Assembly (NCBI GenBank): GCA_036824265.1
Contig: DAITAL010000001.1
Location: 51,838 to 115,837, forward strand
DNA length: 64,000 bases
Direction of reading: 5' to 3'
Source: JAAYZB01 sp937958685
GTDB lineage: Bacteria > Bacillota_I > Bacilli_A > Izemoplasmatales > Hujiaoplasmataceae
Shown in pieces: positions 43,656 through 53,400 of the stretch (within the stretch, counting starts at the first letter, position 1; every line of letters starts with the position of its first letter). Below the pieces are notes generated by a model. That model saw nothing but the letters and a program-made list of their open reading frames with translations, was not told the origin of the DNA and did no database searches. A program made the translations under genes and the position numbers.

Positions 43656-44897
43656 ATGAAACAGCTGCAAAAAGTCGATCCCGAGTTATATGAGCTGATC
43701 GAGGCGGAAAAACACAGACAGGAATCCCATCTGGAACTGATCGCCTCGGAAAACTTCGTTTCCGAAGCGGTGCTATCCGCCAACGGCAGCGTTCTGACCA
43801 ACAAATATGCCGAAGGTTATCCCGGCAAACGTTATTATGGCGGGTGCGAGTTCGTCGACGGCGCCGAATCGCTTGCCAGGGAGCGGATCAAGAAAATCTT
43901 CAATGTGGCCTACGCCAATGTCCAGGCGCACTCCGGCTCGACCGCCAACATGGGCGCCTACCGGGCGATTCTCAAACCCGGCGATATCGTCATGGGCATG
44001 GCGCTCGACCAGGGCGGGCACCTGACGCACGGACACCCGCTCAATTTCAGCGGCATCGACTATGTGTTCCATCCCTATTTCGTGGACAAGAAAACCGAGA
44101 TGATTGATTACGATGATCTGGAAAGACAGGCTCTGGAAATCAAACCGCGACTGATCGTGGCGGGCGCCAGCGCCTACCCGCGGATCCTTGATTTTCAGAG
44201 ATTCAGGGAAATCTGCGACAAGGCCCAAGCGCTTCTAATGGTCGACATGGCGCATATCGCCGGATTGGTGGCCGCGAAACTCCATCCCAATCCTTGTGAA
44301 TACGCCGATATCGTGACCTCGACGACTCACAAAACCCTTCGGGGACCCCGTGGCGGAATCATCATGACCAACAATGAAGAAATCGCCAAGCAAGTCGACA
44401 AGGTGATTTTCCCCGGCATCCAGGGCGGACCGCTGATGCACATCATCGCCGCCAAGGCGGTTTCGTTCATGGAGGCGATGACTCCCGAATTCGTCTTGTA
44501 TCAGGAACAAGTCGTGAGAAACGCCAAGGCGTTTGCGGCCAGATTCGTCGAACTAGGTTACCATGTGGTTTCGGGCGGAACCGACAATCATCTCTTGCTA
44601 TTGGACGTGTTATCCAAAACCGGATTGACGGGCAAAAAAGCGGAAAACCTCCTGGACACCGTCAACATTACCTGCAACAAGAACACGATTCCCTACGACA
44701 CCCAGAAACCCTTCATCGCCAGCGGTATCCGCCTTGGCACGCCGGCAATGACGACCAGGGGATTCACTGAAGCCGATTTTCGCCTGGTGGCCGACTTGAT
44801 CGACAAAGTACTCACAAACCCGCAGGACGAGATAGCGCTCGCGGAAGTGAAAGCGGAAGTTGCCAAACTCACCAAAGCGCATCCGCTGGGATACTAG
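43656..44897 (+). CDS. glyA: Serine hydroxymethyltransferase
   Basis: PLP enzyme making glycine and methylene-THF from serine. Signatures: HLELIASENFVS, YAEGYPGKRYYGG, AHSGSTANMGAY, the PLP-lysine VTSTTHKTLRGPRGG, and PGIQGGPLMHIIAAKAV. 413 residues. It provides the one-carbon units used by FolD. The ANTAR gene begins on the next base after its stop. Confidence 0.98.
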   Translation: MKQLQKVDPELYELIEAEKHRQESHLELIASENFVSEAVLSANGSVLTNKYAEGYPGKRYYGGCEFVDGAESLARERIKKIFNVAYANVQAHSGSTANMGAYRAILKPGDIVMGMALDQGGHLTHGHPLNFSGIDYVFHPYFVDKKTEMIDYDDLERQALEIKPRLIVAGASAYPRILDFQRFREICDKAQALLMVDMAHIAGLVAAKLHPNPCEYADIVTSTTHKTLRGPRGGIIMTNNEEIAKQVDKVIFPGIQGGPLMHIIAAKAVSFMEAMTPEFVLYQEQVVRNAKAFAARFVELGYHVVSGGTDNHLLLLDVLSKTGLTGKKAENLLDTVNITCNKNTIPYDTQKPFIASGIRLGTPAMTTRGFTEADFRLVADLIDKVLTNPQDEIALAEVKAEVAKLTKAHPLGY

Positions 44898-45449
44898 ATG
44901 AAAAAGGTCCTGATTTGCGTCGACGACGGACTGATGAAATTCCGATTGGGGAGGATTTTTGCGGAGCAGGGATACGCCTATGAAATGACCGGTAATCCGA
45001 TCAGCCTGGAAGATGTGCGAAACTACCGGTTGTTGGTCGTCCATTCGTCATACCGGCTGGCCAACCTTTCCGGCTTCATCGCCAATCTTTTGAAGAGCGA
45101 ACTCCTCCCGGTTCTGTTCGTGTCCCAAAATCCGGGCGCGATGGCGGCGCTCCAACAAAAGGATCAGCCGGCATTCACCTTCATCAGCGAAGCCAGGATC
45201 GACAGCGAACTGACCATGGCGGCCGCGATCCATCTCAAGTATCAGGAGAAGTTGAAGGATACGGAAGCCAAGGACGCGAAAAAACGCAATCGGGAGATCG
45301 ACGACAAACTGCTGCTCATGGCCAAGACGCTGCTGGTGATGCGGGGGCTGAGCGAAACAGCAGCCTATAAAGACATCCGCAAGCAGGCGATGGATGCCAA
45401 AGTGAGCAAATACGTGATTGCGGAAAAAATCCTGAAAAATAACTCTTGA
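44898..45449 (+). CDS. ANTAR-domain RNA-binding regulator with a degenerate receiver
   Basis: A 183-residue regulator. Residues 1-115 fold-match a receiver (VLICVDD with the acidic pair at 9-10), but the phospho-acceptor strand reads RLLVVHSSY, with His49/Ser50 instead of Asp, so it cannot be phosphorylated normally. A coiled linker (114-135) leads to the ANTAR helices: MAKTLLVMRGLSETAAYKDI, then RKQAMDAKVSKYVIAEKIL. ANTAR proteins bind paired RNA hairpins and block terminators. It lies directly before glnA, the usual place for nitrogen-control ANTAR proteins (NitR type) in clostridia. Signal and partner are unknown. Confidence 0.9.
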   Translation: MKKVLICVDDGLMKFRLGRIFAEQGYAYEMTGNPISLEDVRNYRLLVVHSSYRLANLSGFIANLLKSELLPVLFVSQNPGAMAALQQKDQPAFTFISEARIDSELTMAAAIHLKYQEKLKDTEAKDAKKRNREIDDKLLLMAKTLLVMRGLSETAAYKDIRKQAMDAKVSKYVIAEKILKNNS

Positions 45450-45454
45450 ATATC

Positions 45455-45582
45455 TTGCGAAAACCCAAAATAGAAGTATAATGTCTTTATTATACGAGAC
45501 AACGGCGTCTCTTAAAGAAAGGTTGTCCCCGTTTCCGGAAGTGCCCGGCATTGTTTCGGGAGGCGGACAAGAAAAACTGCAT
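45455..45582 (+). promoter_or_regulatory. glnA promoter and structured leader (candidate ANTAR target)
   Basis: TTGCGA (45455-45460), 16-base spacer, TATAAT (45477-45482). The leader then forms hairpin GAGAC-AACGGC-GTCTC (45496-45511), a hexaloop with A at 1 and G at 4, the known ANTAR-binding signature. A second hexaloop hairpin CCGG-AAGTGC-CCGG (45535-45548) has A1 but not G4. TTGTCC (45523-45528) can pair with GGACAA (45575-45580 region just before glnA), closing a larger structure over GGGAGG. No T run follows, so control may act on translation. Confidence 0.7.
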
Positions 45583-46923
45583 ATGCCAAAGTATTCCAAG
45601 GAACAGATCCTCAAAATCGCCAAGGAGGAGAACGTCAGGTACATCAGGCTGATGTTCACCGACATCAACGGCACAATCAAAAGCGTCGAGATCCCGGTCT
45701 GGAGACTGGGGGCCGCGCTCGATGGCAAAGTCATGTTCGACGGATCGTCTGTCGAAGGTTTCGCCAGAATCATGGAAGCGGACATGTATCTACGACCCGA
45801 TTTGGACACCTGGCTGATCCTCAGTTGGGAGGAAACGGCTTATGGCAAAGTCGCCAGGCTCATCTGTGACGTCTACACCCCCGATGGGCTTCCCTCGCCC
45901 GCCGACCCGCGGAGCAATCTCAAACGGGTTGCCAAAAAAATGGAGAAAATGGGATTCTCCACCCTGAACATCGGTTTTGAACCAGAATTCTTCCTGCTCA
46001 AATTGAATGAAAACGGGGATATCACCCTGGATGTGACCGATCAGGGCGGCTATTTCGATCTCTCGCCGATCGACGGCGCCGGCGACTGTCGGCGCGACAT
46101 CGTGCTGGAACTGGAACGGATCGGCTTCACGATGGAAGCCAGCCACCACGAGGTCGCACCAGGACAAAACGAGATCATCTTTCAATTTTCCAACATCGTC
46201 GAAGCGTGTGACAACGTCCAAACCTTCAAACTGGTCGTCAAGAACATCGCCCGCCGGCACGGACTGCACGCGACGTTCATGCCCAAACCGATTGCCAAAA
46301 TCAACGGCTCCGGAATGCACACCAATTGTTCGCTCGCGGACAAGGATGGCAAAAACGCGTTCGCTGATCCCAACGGTCCCCTTGGGCTCTCGCTTGTCTG
46401 CCGGAAATGGATCACCGGCATCCTGACGCATTCCCGGCATTTCTGCGCCATCACCAATCCCACCGTCAACTCCTACAAACGGCTGGTTCCAGGATATGAG
46501 GCCCCTTGCTACATCTCTTGGTCCGAGCATAACCGCTCCGTCATGATCCGCATTCCCGCCACTAGGGGCGACACGACGAGAACGGAAATCAGAAGCGTTG
46601 ACACTTCCTGCAATCCCTATCTCGCGATGGCGGTCATACTCGCTTGCGGACTGGACGGAATCGAACGGGATCTACCCTTGATTGAGCCGATCAATCTCAA
46701 TCTCTTTGCGATGAGCGAAGAGGAGCGCCGGCATCTCGGGGTCGAGAATCTGCCGAACAATCTCAAGGAAGCCGTAGATCTTCTCAAAGAAGACGAGGTC
46801 GTCAAAGAAGCGCTTGGCGAACACATCTATCAAAAGTTCGTCAGCTTGAAAGGCTTGGAGTGGGACGATTTCCGGACCGCGATCACCGAATGGGAAATCA
46901 AACGCTACATCAAAGTCATCTAA
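45583..46923 (+). CDS. glnA: Glutamine synthetase, type I
   Basis: ATP-dependent glutamine formation from glutamate and ammonia. The 446-residue length fits GSI-alpha. Features: MPKYSKEQILKIAKEENVRY at the start, MFDGSSVEGFARI, GFEPEFFLL (metal ligands), the loop PNGPLGLSLVCRKWITGIL, NSYKRLVPGYEAPCY, and RIPATRGDTTRTEIRSVD. I start it at ATG 45583 because it matches the family start; an ATG at 45481 in the same frame lies inside the -10 box. Ribosome binding is unusual: GGGAGG is about 20 bases upstream. Confidence 0.97.
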   Translation: MPKYSKEQILKIAKEENVRYIRLMFTDINGTIKSVEIPVWRLGAALDGKVMFDGSSVEGFARIMEADMYLRPDLDTWLILSWEETAYGKVARLICDVYTPDGLPSPADPRSNLKRVAKKMEKMGFSTLNIGFEPEFFLLKLNENGDITLDVTDQGGYFDLSPIDGAGDCRRDIVLELERIGFTMEASHHEVAPGQNEIIFQFSNIVEACDNVQTFKLVVKNIARRHGLHATFMPKPIAKINGSGMHTNCSLADKDGKNAFADPNGPLGLSLVCRKWITGILTHSRHFCAITNPTVNSYKRLVPGYEAPCYISWSEHNRSVMIRIPATRGDTTRTEIRSVDTSCNPYLAMAVILACGLDGIERDLPLIEPINLNLFAMSEEERRHLGVENLPNNLKEAVDLLKEDEVVKEALGEHIYQKFVSLKGLEWDDFRTAITEWEIKRYIKVI

Positions 46924-46927
46924 AAAC

Positions 46928-46955
46928 AAAAGGTATGAGTCGATCATACCTTTTC
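46928..46955 (+). terminator. Terminator after glnA
   Basis: AAAAGGTATGA-GTCGA-TCATACCTTTT: the stem overlaps the last codons and stop of hslO on the other strand. Confidence 0.88.
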
Positions 46956-47843
46956 TTTCGCTTCGTCTTCCTTGTTTGCCCTTTCCATTATCTTTTCCAG
47001 ATCAGCAAGCTGATAGGCGTATTTCTTGCCGCAGAACTGACAGACGGTCTCGACGGGAAGAGCCTCGGCACTCATCGCCTCGAGTTCCTTCCTCCCAAGA
47101 GCGACCAACCCATTGGCGAATTTGTCCCAAGAGCAGTCGCAGGCATATTTTAGGTCAAGGTGTTCGACAAATTCGTGGTCGCCTTTGGTGATGGCTTCCA
47201 CGAGCGTTTCGGGAGAGGCTCCGGCGGCGACGAGTTCGCTGATTGGCCGCATGGCGGCAATGTTGGCCTCGATTTCCGCGAGACGCTCCTTCTTCATTCC
47301 CGGCATGACCTGCAGGATGAAACCGCCGCTTGCGAGCGCGCGGTTGTCTTCGCCGACAAGAACGCCGAGACCGACGGCGGAAGGGATCTGTTCGCTCATC
47401 GCGAAATAATAAGTGAAGTCATCACCGATTTCACCGGTACGCAACGAAGCACTTGAAGTGAAGATGTCTCTGATCTTGAGATCTTTGGTCACATGGATGA
47501 AACCGGAATTGCCGACGGCCTTGCCCACGGCCAGTTTGCCGTCGGCGGTTGAAAGTTGGATATGTGGATGCTCCACCATCCCGCGGACTTCACCATTAGC
47601 GTTGGTGGTGGCGACGATTTTGCCGATCGGACCGCCGCCGTCGATTTGGATCGACAAAGTCTGGTCCCCCTTGTACATCGCCCCCATGATCACCGTTGCC
47701 GTCAAGACACGTCCCAAAGCCGCCGTTGCCGTCGGCCACGTGTCGTGGATCATCCTGGCTTCCTCGACCAGCCTTGTGGTCACGGCGCCGTAGATCCTGA
47801 CCGACTTGTCGAAGGCGTAGGCTTTTACCAGATAATCATTCAC
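46944..47843 (-). CDS. hslO: Redox-regulated chaperone Hsp33
   Basis: Holdase activated by oxidation. The N-terminal Hsp33 core (about 1-225) includes GGGPIGKIVATTNANGEVRG and the ILQVMPGM stretch. The C-terminal zinc switch keeps all four cysteines as CDC (235/237) and CQFC (268-271). The length of 299 is standard. It faces glnA with overlapping terminator. Confidence 0.97.
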   Translation of the reverse strand: MNDYLVKAYAFDKSVRIYGAVTTRLVEEARMIHDTWPTATAALGRVLTATVIMGAMYKGDQTLSIQIDGGGPIGKIVATTNANGEVRGMVEHPHIQLSTADGKLAVGKAVGNSGFIHVTKDLKIRDIFTSSASLRTGEIGDDFTYYFAMSEQIPSAVGLGVLVGEDNRALASGGFILQVMPGMKKERLAEIEANIAAMRPISELVAAGASPETLVEAITKGDHEFVEHLDLKYACDCSWDKFANGLVALGRKELEAMSAEALPVETVCQFCGKKYAYQLADLEKIMERANKEDEAKEKV

Positions 47844-47863
47844 AATATCACATCCTGTCCGTT

Positions 47864-47869
47864 ATTATA
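47864..47869 (-). promoter_or_regulatory. Promoter of hslO
   Basis: TGaTATAAT extended -10 on the minus strand, about 20 bases before the start. Confidence 0.65.
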
Positions 47870-47896
47870 TCACAAGAGGAATGAAACGAAAATGGT

Positions 47897-47925
47897 TTGT
47901 CATGTGTGGCGAGATGTTATATAAT
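47897..47925 (+). promoter_or_regulatory. Promoter of the dus gene
   Basis: TTGTCA (47897-47902), 17-base spacer, TATAAT (47920-47925), without TG extension. Confidence 0.75.
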
Positions 47926-47955
47926 CGGTATGAAATCAAAAGGCGGGTGTTGACG

Positions 47956-48936
47956 ATGAGATGGAAAATTGGCAACGTGACAATCGAAAACCAGGTCGTC
48001 ATCGCTCCGATGGCCGGCGTTACGGACGCCGCGTACCGAAAAATCCTCAAGGAACACGGCGCCGGACTGCTTTACACGGAGATGATTTCCGACAAAGGCC
48101 TAGGCCACGGCAACCAAAAAACCGTCGCGATGATAGCTATCGACAAGACGGAAAAACCGATTGCGCTCCAGCTGTTCGGAAGCGAGCCGGACTCGCTTGC
48201 GCGCGCCGCCAGATTTGTGGAGGAAAACTCCAAAACAGACATCATCGACATCAACATGGGATGCCCCGTGGCGAAGGTCATAAAAGGTAATTCGGGCGTC
48301 AAATTGATGCAAAACGAAGACTTGGCTTATGCGATATTCGGCGCTGTTGTCAAGGCTGTCAAAAGGCCTGTCACAGTCAAGATCAGAAGCGGCTGGGACA
48401 AGGACAGCATCAACGCCGTCAAGATCGCCCAACTGGCGGAAATGGCCGGAATCAGCGCTGTGGCAGTGCATGGACGCACAAAGACGCAACTGTATTACGG
48501 CAGAGCGGATTGGCAAATAATCAAAGACGTAAAGGCAAGCTTGAGCATTCCGGTCATAGGAAATGGCGACGTTTCAACGCCTGAAGATGCGGCAAGGATG
48601 ATTGCCGAAACCGGGTGTGACGCCGTGATGATCGGGCGTGCAGTTTTAGGCAATCCCTGGCTTGTCCAACAGACGAAAAACTATCTTGAAACCGGGATTT
48701 ACGATGGCCGGATCAAGCTTGCGGAAAGACGAAAAACGATAGAAAAACATCTCGAGTTGTTGATAGAAGACAAGGGGGAGCGCGTCGCGGTCATGGAAAT
48801 GCGAACCCATGGCGCGTGGTATCTCAAAGGCTTAAAGGATTCGACGAAAATCAAACCAAAAATCGTGTCGTGTCTGAGCGTTGGCGAGTTCCGCAATATC
48901 ATAGATGATTATTTTTCGTATTTACAGACACTCTAA
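47956..48936 (+). CDS. dus: tRNA-dihydrouridine synthase
   Basis: FMN enzyme reducing uridines in tRNA. It begins MRWKIGNVTIENQVVIAPMAGVTDAAYR and contains the catalytic Cys in IIDINMGCPVAKVIKGNSG, RPVTVKIRSGWD, AVAVHGRTKTQLY and VIGNGDV, with a C-terminal helical tRNA-binding region. 326 residues. The start at 47956 lies 30 bases after the -10 and has GGCGGGTG upstream. It is the DusB-like type common in Bacillota. Confidence 0.95.
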   Translation: MRWKIGNVTIENQVVIAPMAGVTDAAYRKILKEHGAGLLYTEMISDKGLGHGNQKTVAMIAIDKTEKPIALQLFGSEPDSLARAARFVEENSKTDIIDINMGCPVAKVIKGNSGVKLMQNEDLAYAIFGAVVKAVKRPVTVKIRSGWDKDSINAVKIAQLAEMAGISAVAVHGRTKTQLYYGRADWQIIKDVKASLSIPVIGNGDVSTPEDAARMIAETGCDAVMIGRAVLGNPWLVQQTKNYLETGIYDGRIKLAERRKTIEKHLELLIEDKGERVAVMEMRTHGAWYLKGLKDSTKIKPKIVSCLSVGEFRNIIDDYFSYLQTL

Positions 48937-48953
48937 AAGCAAGACTAATGGAA

Positions 48954-48980
48954 GACGGCCAAAGATGGCCGTTTTTATTA
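48954..48980 (+). terminator. Terminator after dus
   Basis: ACGGCC-AAAGAT-GGCCGT followed by TTTTATTA. Confidence 0.85.
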
Positions 48981-48991
48981 CTGCTACAATC

Positions 48992-49031
48992 TTAAAAAGA
49001 AAAGTTCGAGGCGCCCGGAAACGCATCGAAC
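48992..49031 (-). terminator. Terminator after hflX
   Basis: On the minus strand GTTCGATGCG-TTTCCGGG-CGCCTCGAAC (one mismatch) followed by TTTTCTTTTT. The remaining 49032-49105 holds only a weak ATGCC/GGCAT repeat; I see no gene in it. Confidence 0.8.
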
Positions 49032-49105
49032 TCATGATAATTGCGGCAATCAAAGGTTTATGCCAACAAAAGCGGCATGACATTTGTTCCTAAAGCGGTG
49101 AGGCA

Positions 49106-50347
49106 TCATAGAATATAATCGGCATACCGACGGTAAAGCTCGTCCGTAAGTTCCGCTTTGAGAGCGATTCCCTGCTCTGTGAATTCAGTGGATATGACGT
49201 ATCCGTGATCTTTCAAAAAGCTGTAAATCTGGCCCTCGGCGAAGGGTACCAAGAGGTTGACGAAATGAATGTCGTGATACAGTAGCCGATCGATTTTATC
49301 AATTAGGACATCCATGTTCCGCTGGGTGATTGCGCTGACGTAGACGGGGTTGTCAAGGCGCTCGGCGGGAAGCGAATCCAAAAGGTCGATCTTGTTGAAG
49401 ACGTGGATCACGGGGATGTCGGCGACACCAATTTCCTTGAGCACTTCGTTGACGACCTCGATCTGTTTCGGGAATGTGGGATTCGCGGTGTCGATCACAT
49501 GCAGGATCAGGTCAGCTTCCTTGACTTCTTCAAGCGTCGACTTGAAAGCCTCGATCAGATTGTGCGGCAACTTGGCGATGAAGCCAACGGTGTCGGTAAT
49601 GACGAAGTTGCGATTGTGCGGCAGCTTGACCTCCCGCGTTTGCGTCTCGAGGGTGGCGAAAAGCATGTCCTTTTCGAAGACATACTTCTCGGGCTTTTTG
49701 GAAGCCGCCATCAAGATTGCATTCATCAACGTCGACTTGCCGGAGTTGGTGTAGCCGGCGATCGCCACCGTCTTCACATTCGCCTGCAGACGACGGCTTC
49801 GCTGCGTCCTTCTGTTCATGACGACATCCTTGAGTTCCCGCTTGATCCGGACGATCCGCTCTCTTAGGACGCGGCGGTCAAGTTCCAACTGCTGTTCTCC
49901 CGGCCCCTTGGAGCCGGTTCCGCTTTTCTGGCGGGACAGCGATTTGTACATGCCGACGACCCGCGGCAGCAAGTATAGCGATTGTGCAAGTTCGACTTGC
50001 AGCATGGCTTCCTTGGTCCGAGCGCGTCTGGCGAAGATATCAAGGATCAAAATTGTTCGGTCGACAATCTTGACCTCCAAAAACTTTTCCAGATTTCGGA
50101 TATGGGAGGGACTGAGTTCATCATCAAAAATCACAAGGTTGGCGTCCAAAGTGACGATGTCATCCTTGAGGCTTTCGACCTTGCCCTGGCCGATATAGAA
50201 GTTGGGAGTGGGAGCATCAGCCTTTTGCGTACAGATGCCGACAACCTCGATTTCCAAGGAACGGGCCAGGTTGTCCAATTCAGCCATCGAGTTTTTGAAG
50301 TCATCGGTTTTTCCCAAATCCAAGCCCACAAGAATGGCTTTTTCCAT
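49106..50347 (-). CDS. hflX: Ribosome-associated GTPase HflX
   Basis: GTPase that splits stalled 70S ribosomes. The N-terminal HflX domain includes TPNFYIGQGKVESLKDDI and RNLEKFLEVKIVDRTILILD; the linker has KGPGEQQLELDRR; the G domain has IAGYTNSGKSTLMNAI (G1), DTVGFIAKLP (G3) and VFNKIDLLD (G4). A short C-terminal domain follows. I start it at ATG 50347 (MEKAILVGLDLGK), six bases past GGGTG; earlier in-frame codons run into the promoter. 413 residues. Confidence 0.95.
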   Translation of the reverse strand: MEKAILVGLDLGKTDDFKNSMAELDNLARSLEIEVVGICTQKADAPTPNFYIGQGKVESLKDDIVTLDANLVIFDDELSPSHIRNLEKFLEVKIVDRTILILDIFARRARTKEAMLQVELAQSLYLLPRVVGMYKSLSRQKSGTGSKGPGEQQLELDRRVLRERIVRIKRELKDVVMNRRTQRSRRLQANVKTVAIAGYTNSGKSTLMNAILMAASKKPEKYVFEKDMLFATLETQTREVKLPHNRNFVITDTVGFIAKLPHNLIEAFKSTLEEVKEADLILHVIDTANPTFPKQIEVVNEVLKEIGVADIPVIHVFNKIDLLDSLPAERLDNPVYVSAITQRNMDVLIDKIDRLLYHDIHFVNLLVPFAEGQIYSFLKDHGYVISTEFTEQGIALKAELTDELYRRYADYIL

Positions 50348-50365
50348 TTCCATCACCCGGAGAAT

Positions 50366-50371
50366 ATTATA
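50366..50371 (-). promoter_or_regulatory. -10 box of hflX
   Basis: TATAAT on the minus strand, 18 bases before the chosen start; no TG extension. Confidence 0.55.
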
Positions 50372-50434
50372 CATCATCAGCCGTCCCAATCGCACAAGAA
50401 GGTAAAATTTATGTTAATACCGATTCGCATTATA

Positions 50435-50443
50435 TGTTATAAT
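50435..50443 (+). promoter_or_regulatory. Promoter of the YfhO/GT2/GtrA operon
   Basis: TGtTATAAT extended -10, about 32 bases before the start of the YfhO gene; -35 unclear. Confidence 0.65.
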
Positions 50444-50475
50444 TAATTGATTATTCCGGTTGGATGAGGTACCAG

Positions 50476-53400
50476 ATGAGATACGATCCCAAGAAAGAAC
50501 GCAATAAAAAAAAGCCGCAACGACAGCTCCTTAGGGAAAAATGGAGCAAAGCGAGCACGATATTCAAGGACTTCATCGACAGGCAGTTCGCGTCCAAAAA
50601 GAAGACCTTCGGGTTTTTGGCGCTTTTTGTCTTCACGATTCTGTTTGGCATCCAGATTTTGATCATCCTCATCAACAACAGCTTCTACACCAACTTCTCC
50701 GATGATTTGCTGCAGTATTACACGATCATCGTCGACTTCGTTCAACAAATCAAAGACGGCACCTTGTCAGTATTCAACCTCAACAATTATCTGGGAGCCT
50801 CCTATTTTTCGGATGTCTATTACGTTCCTCTTGATATTTTCACGCTGATCACATTCCTGCTCAGTTATGTGATGCCGACCAATATCGCCTATTCATCGAC
50901 CGAGTTCTTGAAGATTTTAGCCGGAGTCATGACTTTCGCCTATTATCTGTCCCTGCAGGGCATGAAGAACCGCACCGTCTTCTGGATGGGCCTCTTCTAC
51001 TTCATCAGCGGCGGCATGGTCAGTTTCATGGCGTTCCCGGCATTCCTGTCGCTGGCGTTCTATTTGCCCTTTGCACTCCTGGTCATCCATTGGTCATTCA
51101 AAGGCAAGAAGTGGATTGTGCCACTCTTTTCGCTGGCACTGGTCATGTACAATTTCTACCTGGCCTATATGGCATTGATCTTTACCGGCATCATGTTCAT
51201 TGTGGAGTATCTCAAGCGTCAAGATTTCAAATTTTGGCGATTCATTCTCGATGGAGCGGTCTTCCTGGGCTTGCTGGTTTTGGGAATTGTGATGTCTTTG
51301 GGGATCCTTTATCCCTCAGTGCTCTTCATCATCGAGGACACATACCGCTATACAGGGACGTTCAATCCCTGGATCATCGATATTTTTGGTTACGAGCTGA
51401 AGCTGTTCAAACCCGATATTTACATCAGGTTCCTGGCAAAGATGTTCTCCGAACAGAGACCGATCGGTTTCTATGGTTTTATGCAGGATTACACCAAGGA
51501 GCACACCTCCCTATACATCACCATGACCGGTCTTTCGATAATGTCCTACGTTTACTTCTTGCGCGATCGCATCAGCAAAATCTACAAGGTGCTGATCCCG
51601 CTGGGATTGGTGCTGATGTTCTTCCCGCTGTTCTCGTATGTGTTTTCCGGAACTTTGGATCAACCATATACAAGGTGGATCAACCTTTATCCGATGATCA
51701 TGGTCATGATTCTCGCCCACGTGTTCGACCAACACGGATTCGAGGGCTTGAAGATGAAATGGCTGACGATCCCGCTGGTTTTGCTTTTGCTTCTGGATGG
51801 ATTTCTGATCTATTATTACATCACCAAACTTGCCGAACTCGGAGACTTCAACTACAAGGATGCCATCACGGCAGACACCTGGATGATGGGGGTTTCGGCG
51901 GCGGCGCTGCTGATGCTGTTGATCTTCGGGTGGTTGAAGAAGCCCCAACTTTTCAAGGTGTTGTTCTGGATCGAATTTTCCCTGGGCATCGCGTTCATCT
52001 ATTCCGGGCCGTTTTCGATCAGAGGCAAGATCGACGCCTTTCAAAACGCATATGACATCAACGATTTTCTCCGGGAATCGATCGACGATGACGAATTTTA
52101 CCGCGTCTATGTCGATCTCACCCGCTTCACCATCGAACGGACCAACTTCAATCGGATGACCTCGTTTGCGACAAACACCCGCATTTTCCACTCCTGGACC
52201 GATTCGGAGACCGATATGCTTGCGAAACTCCTGTTCGGTTCACAAGAGAATCAAACCAAGGAGATCATCGATTCCCAGGCCATCTATCTCAACCAGTTCC
52301 TGGGTTACAAATATCTGCTGGCAAGCAGCGCCTATCAGTATTATTTCGACAGCGACCATTACGAACTGATGAACGCCAATGACAAATACCTGCTGTTTAG
52401 GATCGTCAGAGCCGAACCCTTCCAGGTATACGAATCCTATGTCACCAACGCCGAATTCATCACCCACAGGGGCAGAAACACAAAGATGGAAATCCAAAAG
52501 GCGTTGTTGAGGACAGCCACCATCGACAGCGAACGTTATGAGGAGCTGCTCCCCGAACTGAATCTGTCCAAAGAAACACTGACTGGCACCTCCTTCACCA
52601 GAAACCTGGCGGCGACAACCGTCGTCACCACCAAAGAGACGGTGATGATTGGCGGTATGAGCGATCCGACGGAGCGAGCTTTTTACCGGTTTGACAATGA
52701 AGATTTGAAAATCGGCTTTTCCAGCGGCGGGCTCTACATCAAGGGCAACACCGACGTGAGCAACTATGGCGAAGTCTTCATCGAATACGCCGACGGCAGC
52801 AAAAAGGAGTGTTTCGTGACACCCACGGAAAAGCACCAGGTCAAGGGAGAATTTTGGTCCCAGCCGGTAGCGATCTATTTCGAGTCGGAAAATCTGCCGG
52901 CGAATTTCACGGTGACCCTGAGGTTGGAGATGGCGAGGAACCAGGCGGCATATCTTGTGTATGACGTCTCCCAGATCAACTACTCCCGCGATACCGGCGT
53001 CCTGTATTTCGAAATGTCCCAGGAACTCGAAAAGGTTTCGTTTGTCGACGAAGACGGCAACGAATACGAAGGGTTCAAGAACTATTATTATTTCAACACC
53101 AAGCCGGTGACGATGTATGTTTTCAAGACCTACAACATGTATACCAAAGTCAACGACCTGTTCAATTTCGGATTGACCTATGTCTACGACGATCTCAGCG
53201 ATTATGAGTTGCTGACCAGCCAGATCCTGGCCGCCGACAAGGAATTGCGGATCGACCGCGGCAAATTGACGCTTAGTTACACCCGGGCGAGCGACAGCGT
53301 CTATGACCAACTGGTTGTCGTTCCGGTGGCTTATTCGGAGGAATGGGAGTTCCGTTCGCCGACAGCGTATCAGACCATCAGTGCAAGCGGCGGATTCCTG

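Noticed and set aside
45481..45582. In-frame 34-codon extension of glnA from ATG 45481
   Set aside because: The ATG lies inside the TATAAT box, so it cannot be on the transcript; family proteins start at 45583.
48905..49093. 62-codon plus-strand frame after dus
   Set aside because: Starts inside dus, crosses two terminators, no ribosome site.
48985..49105. Possible small RNA (TGCTACAAT box followed by hairpins)
   Set aside because: The hairpin is better explained as the hflX terminator on the other strand, and no plus-strand terminator follows.
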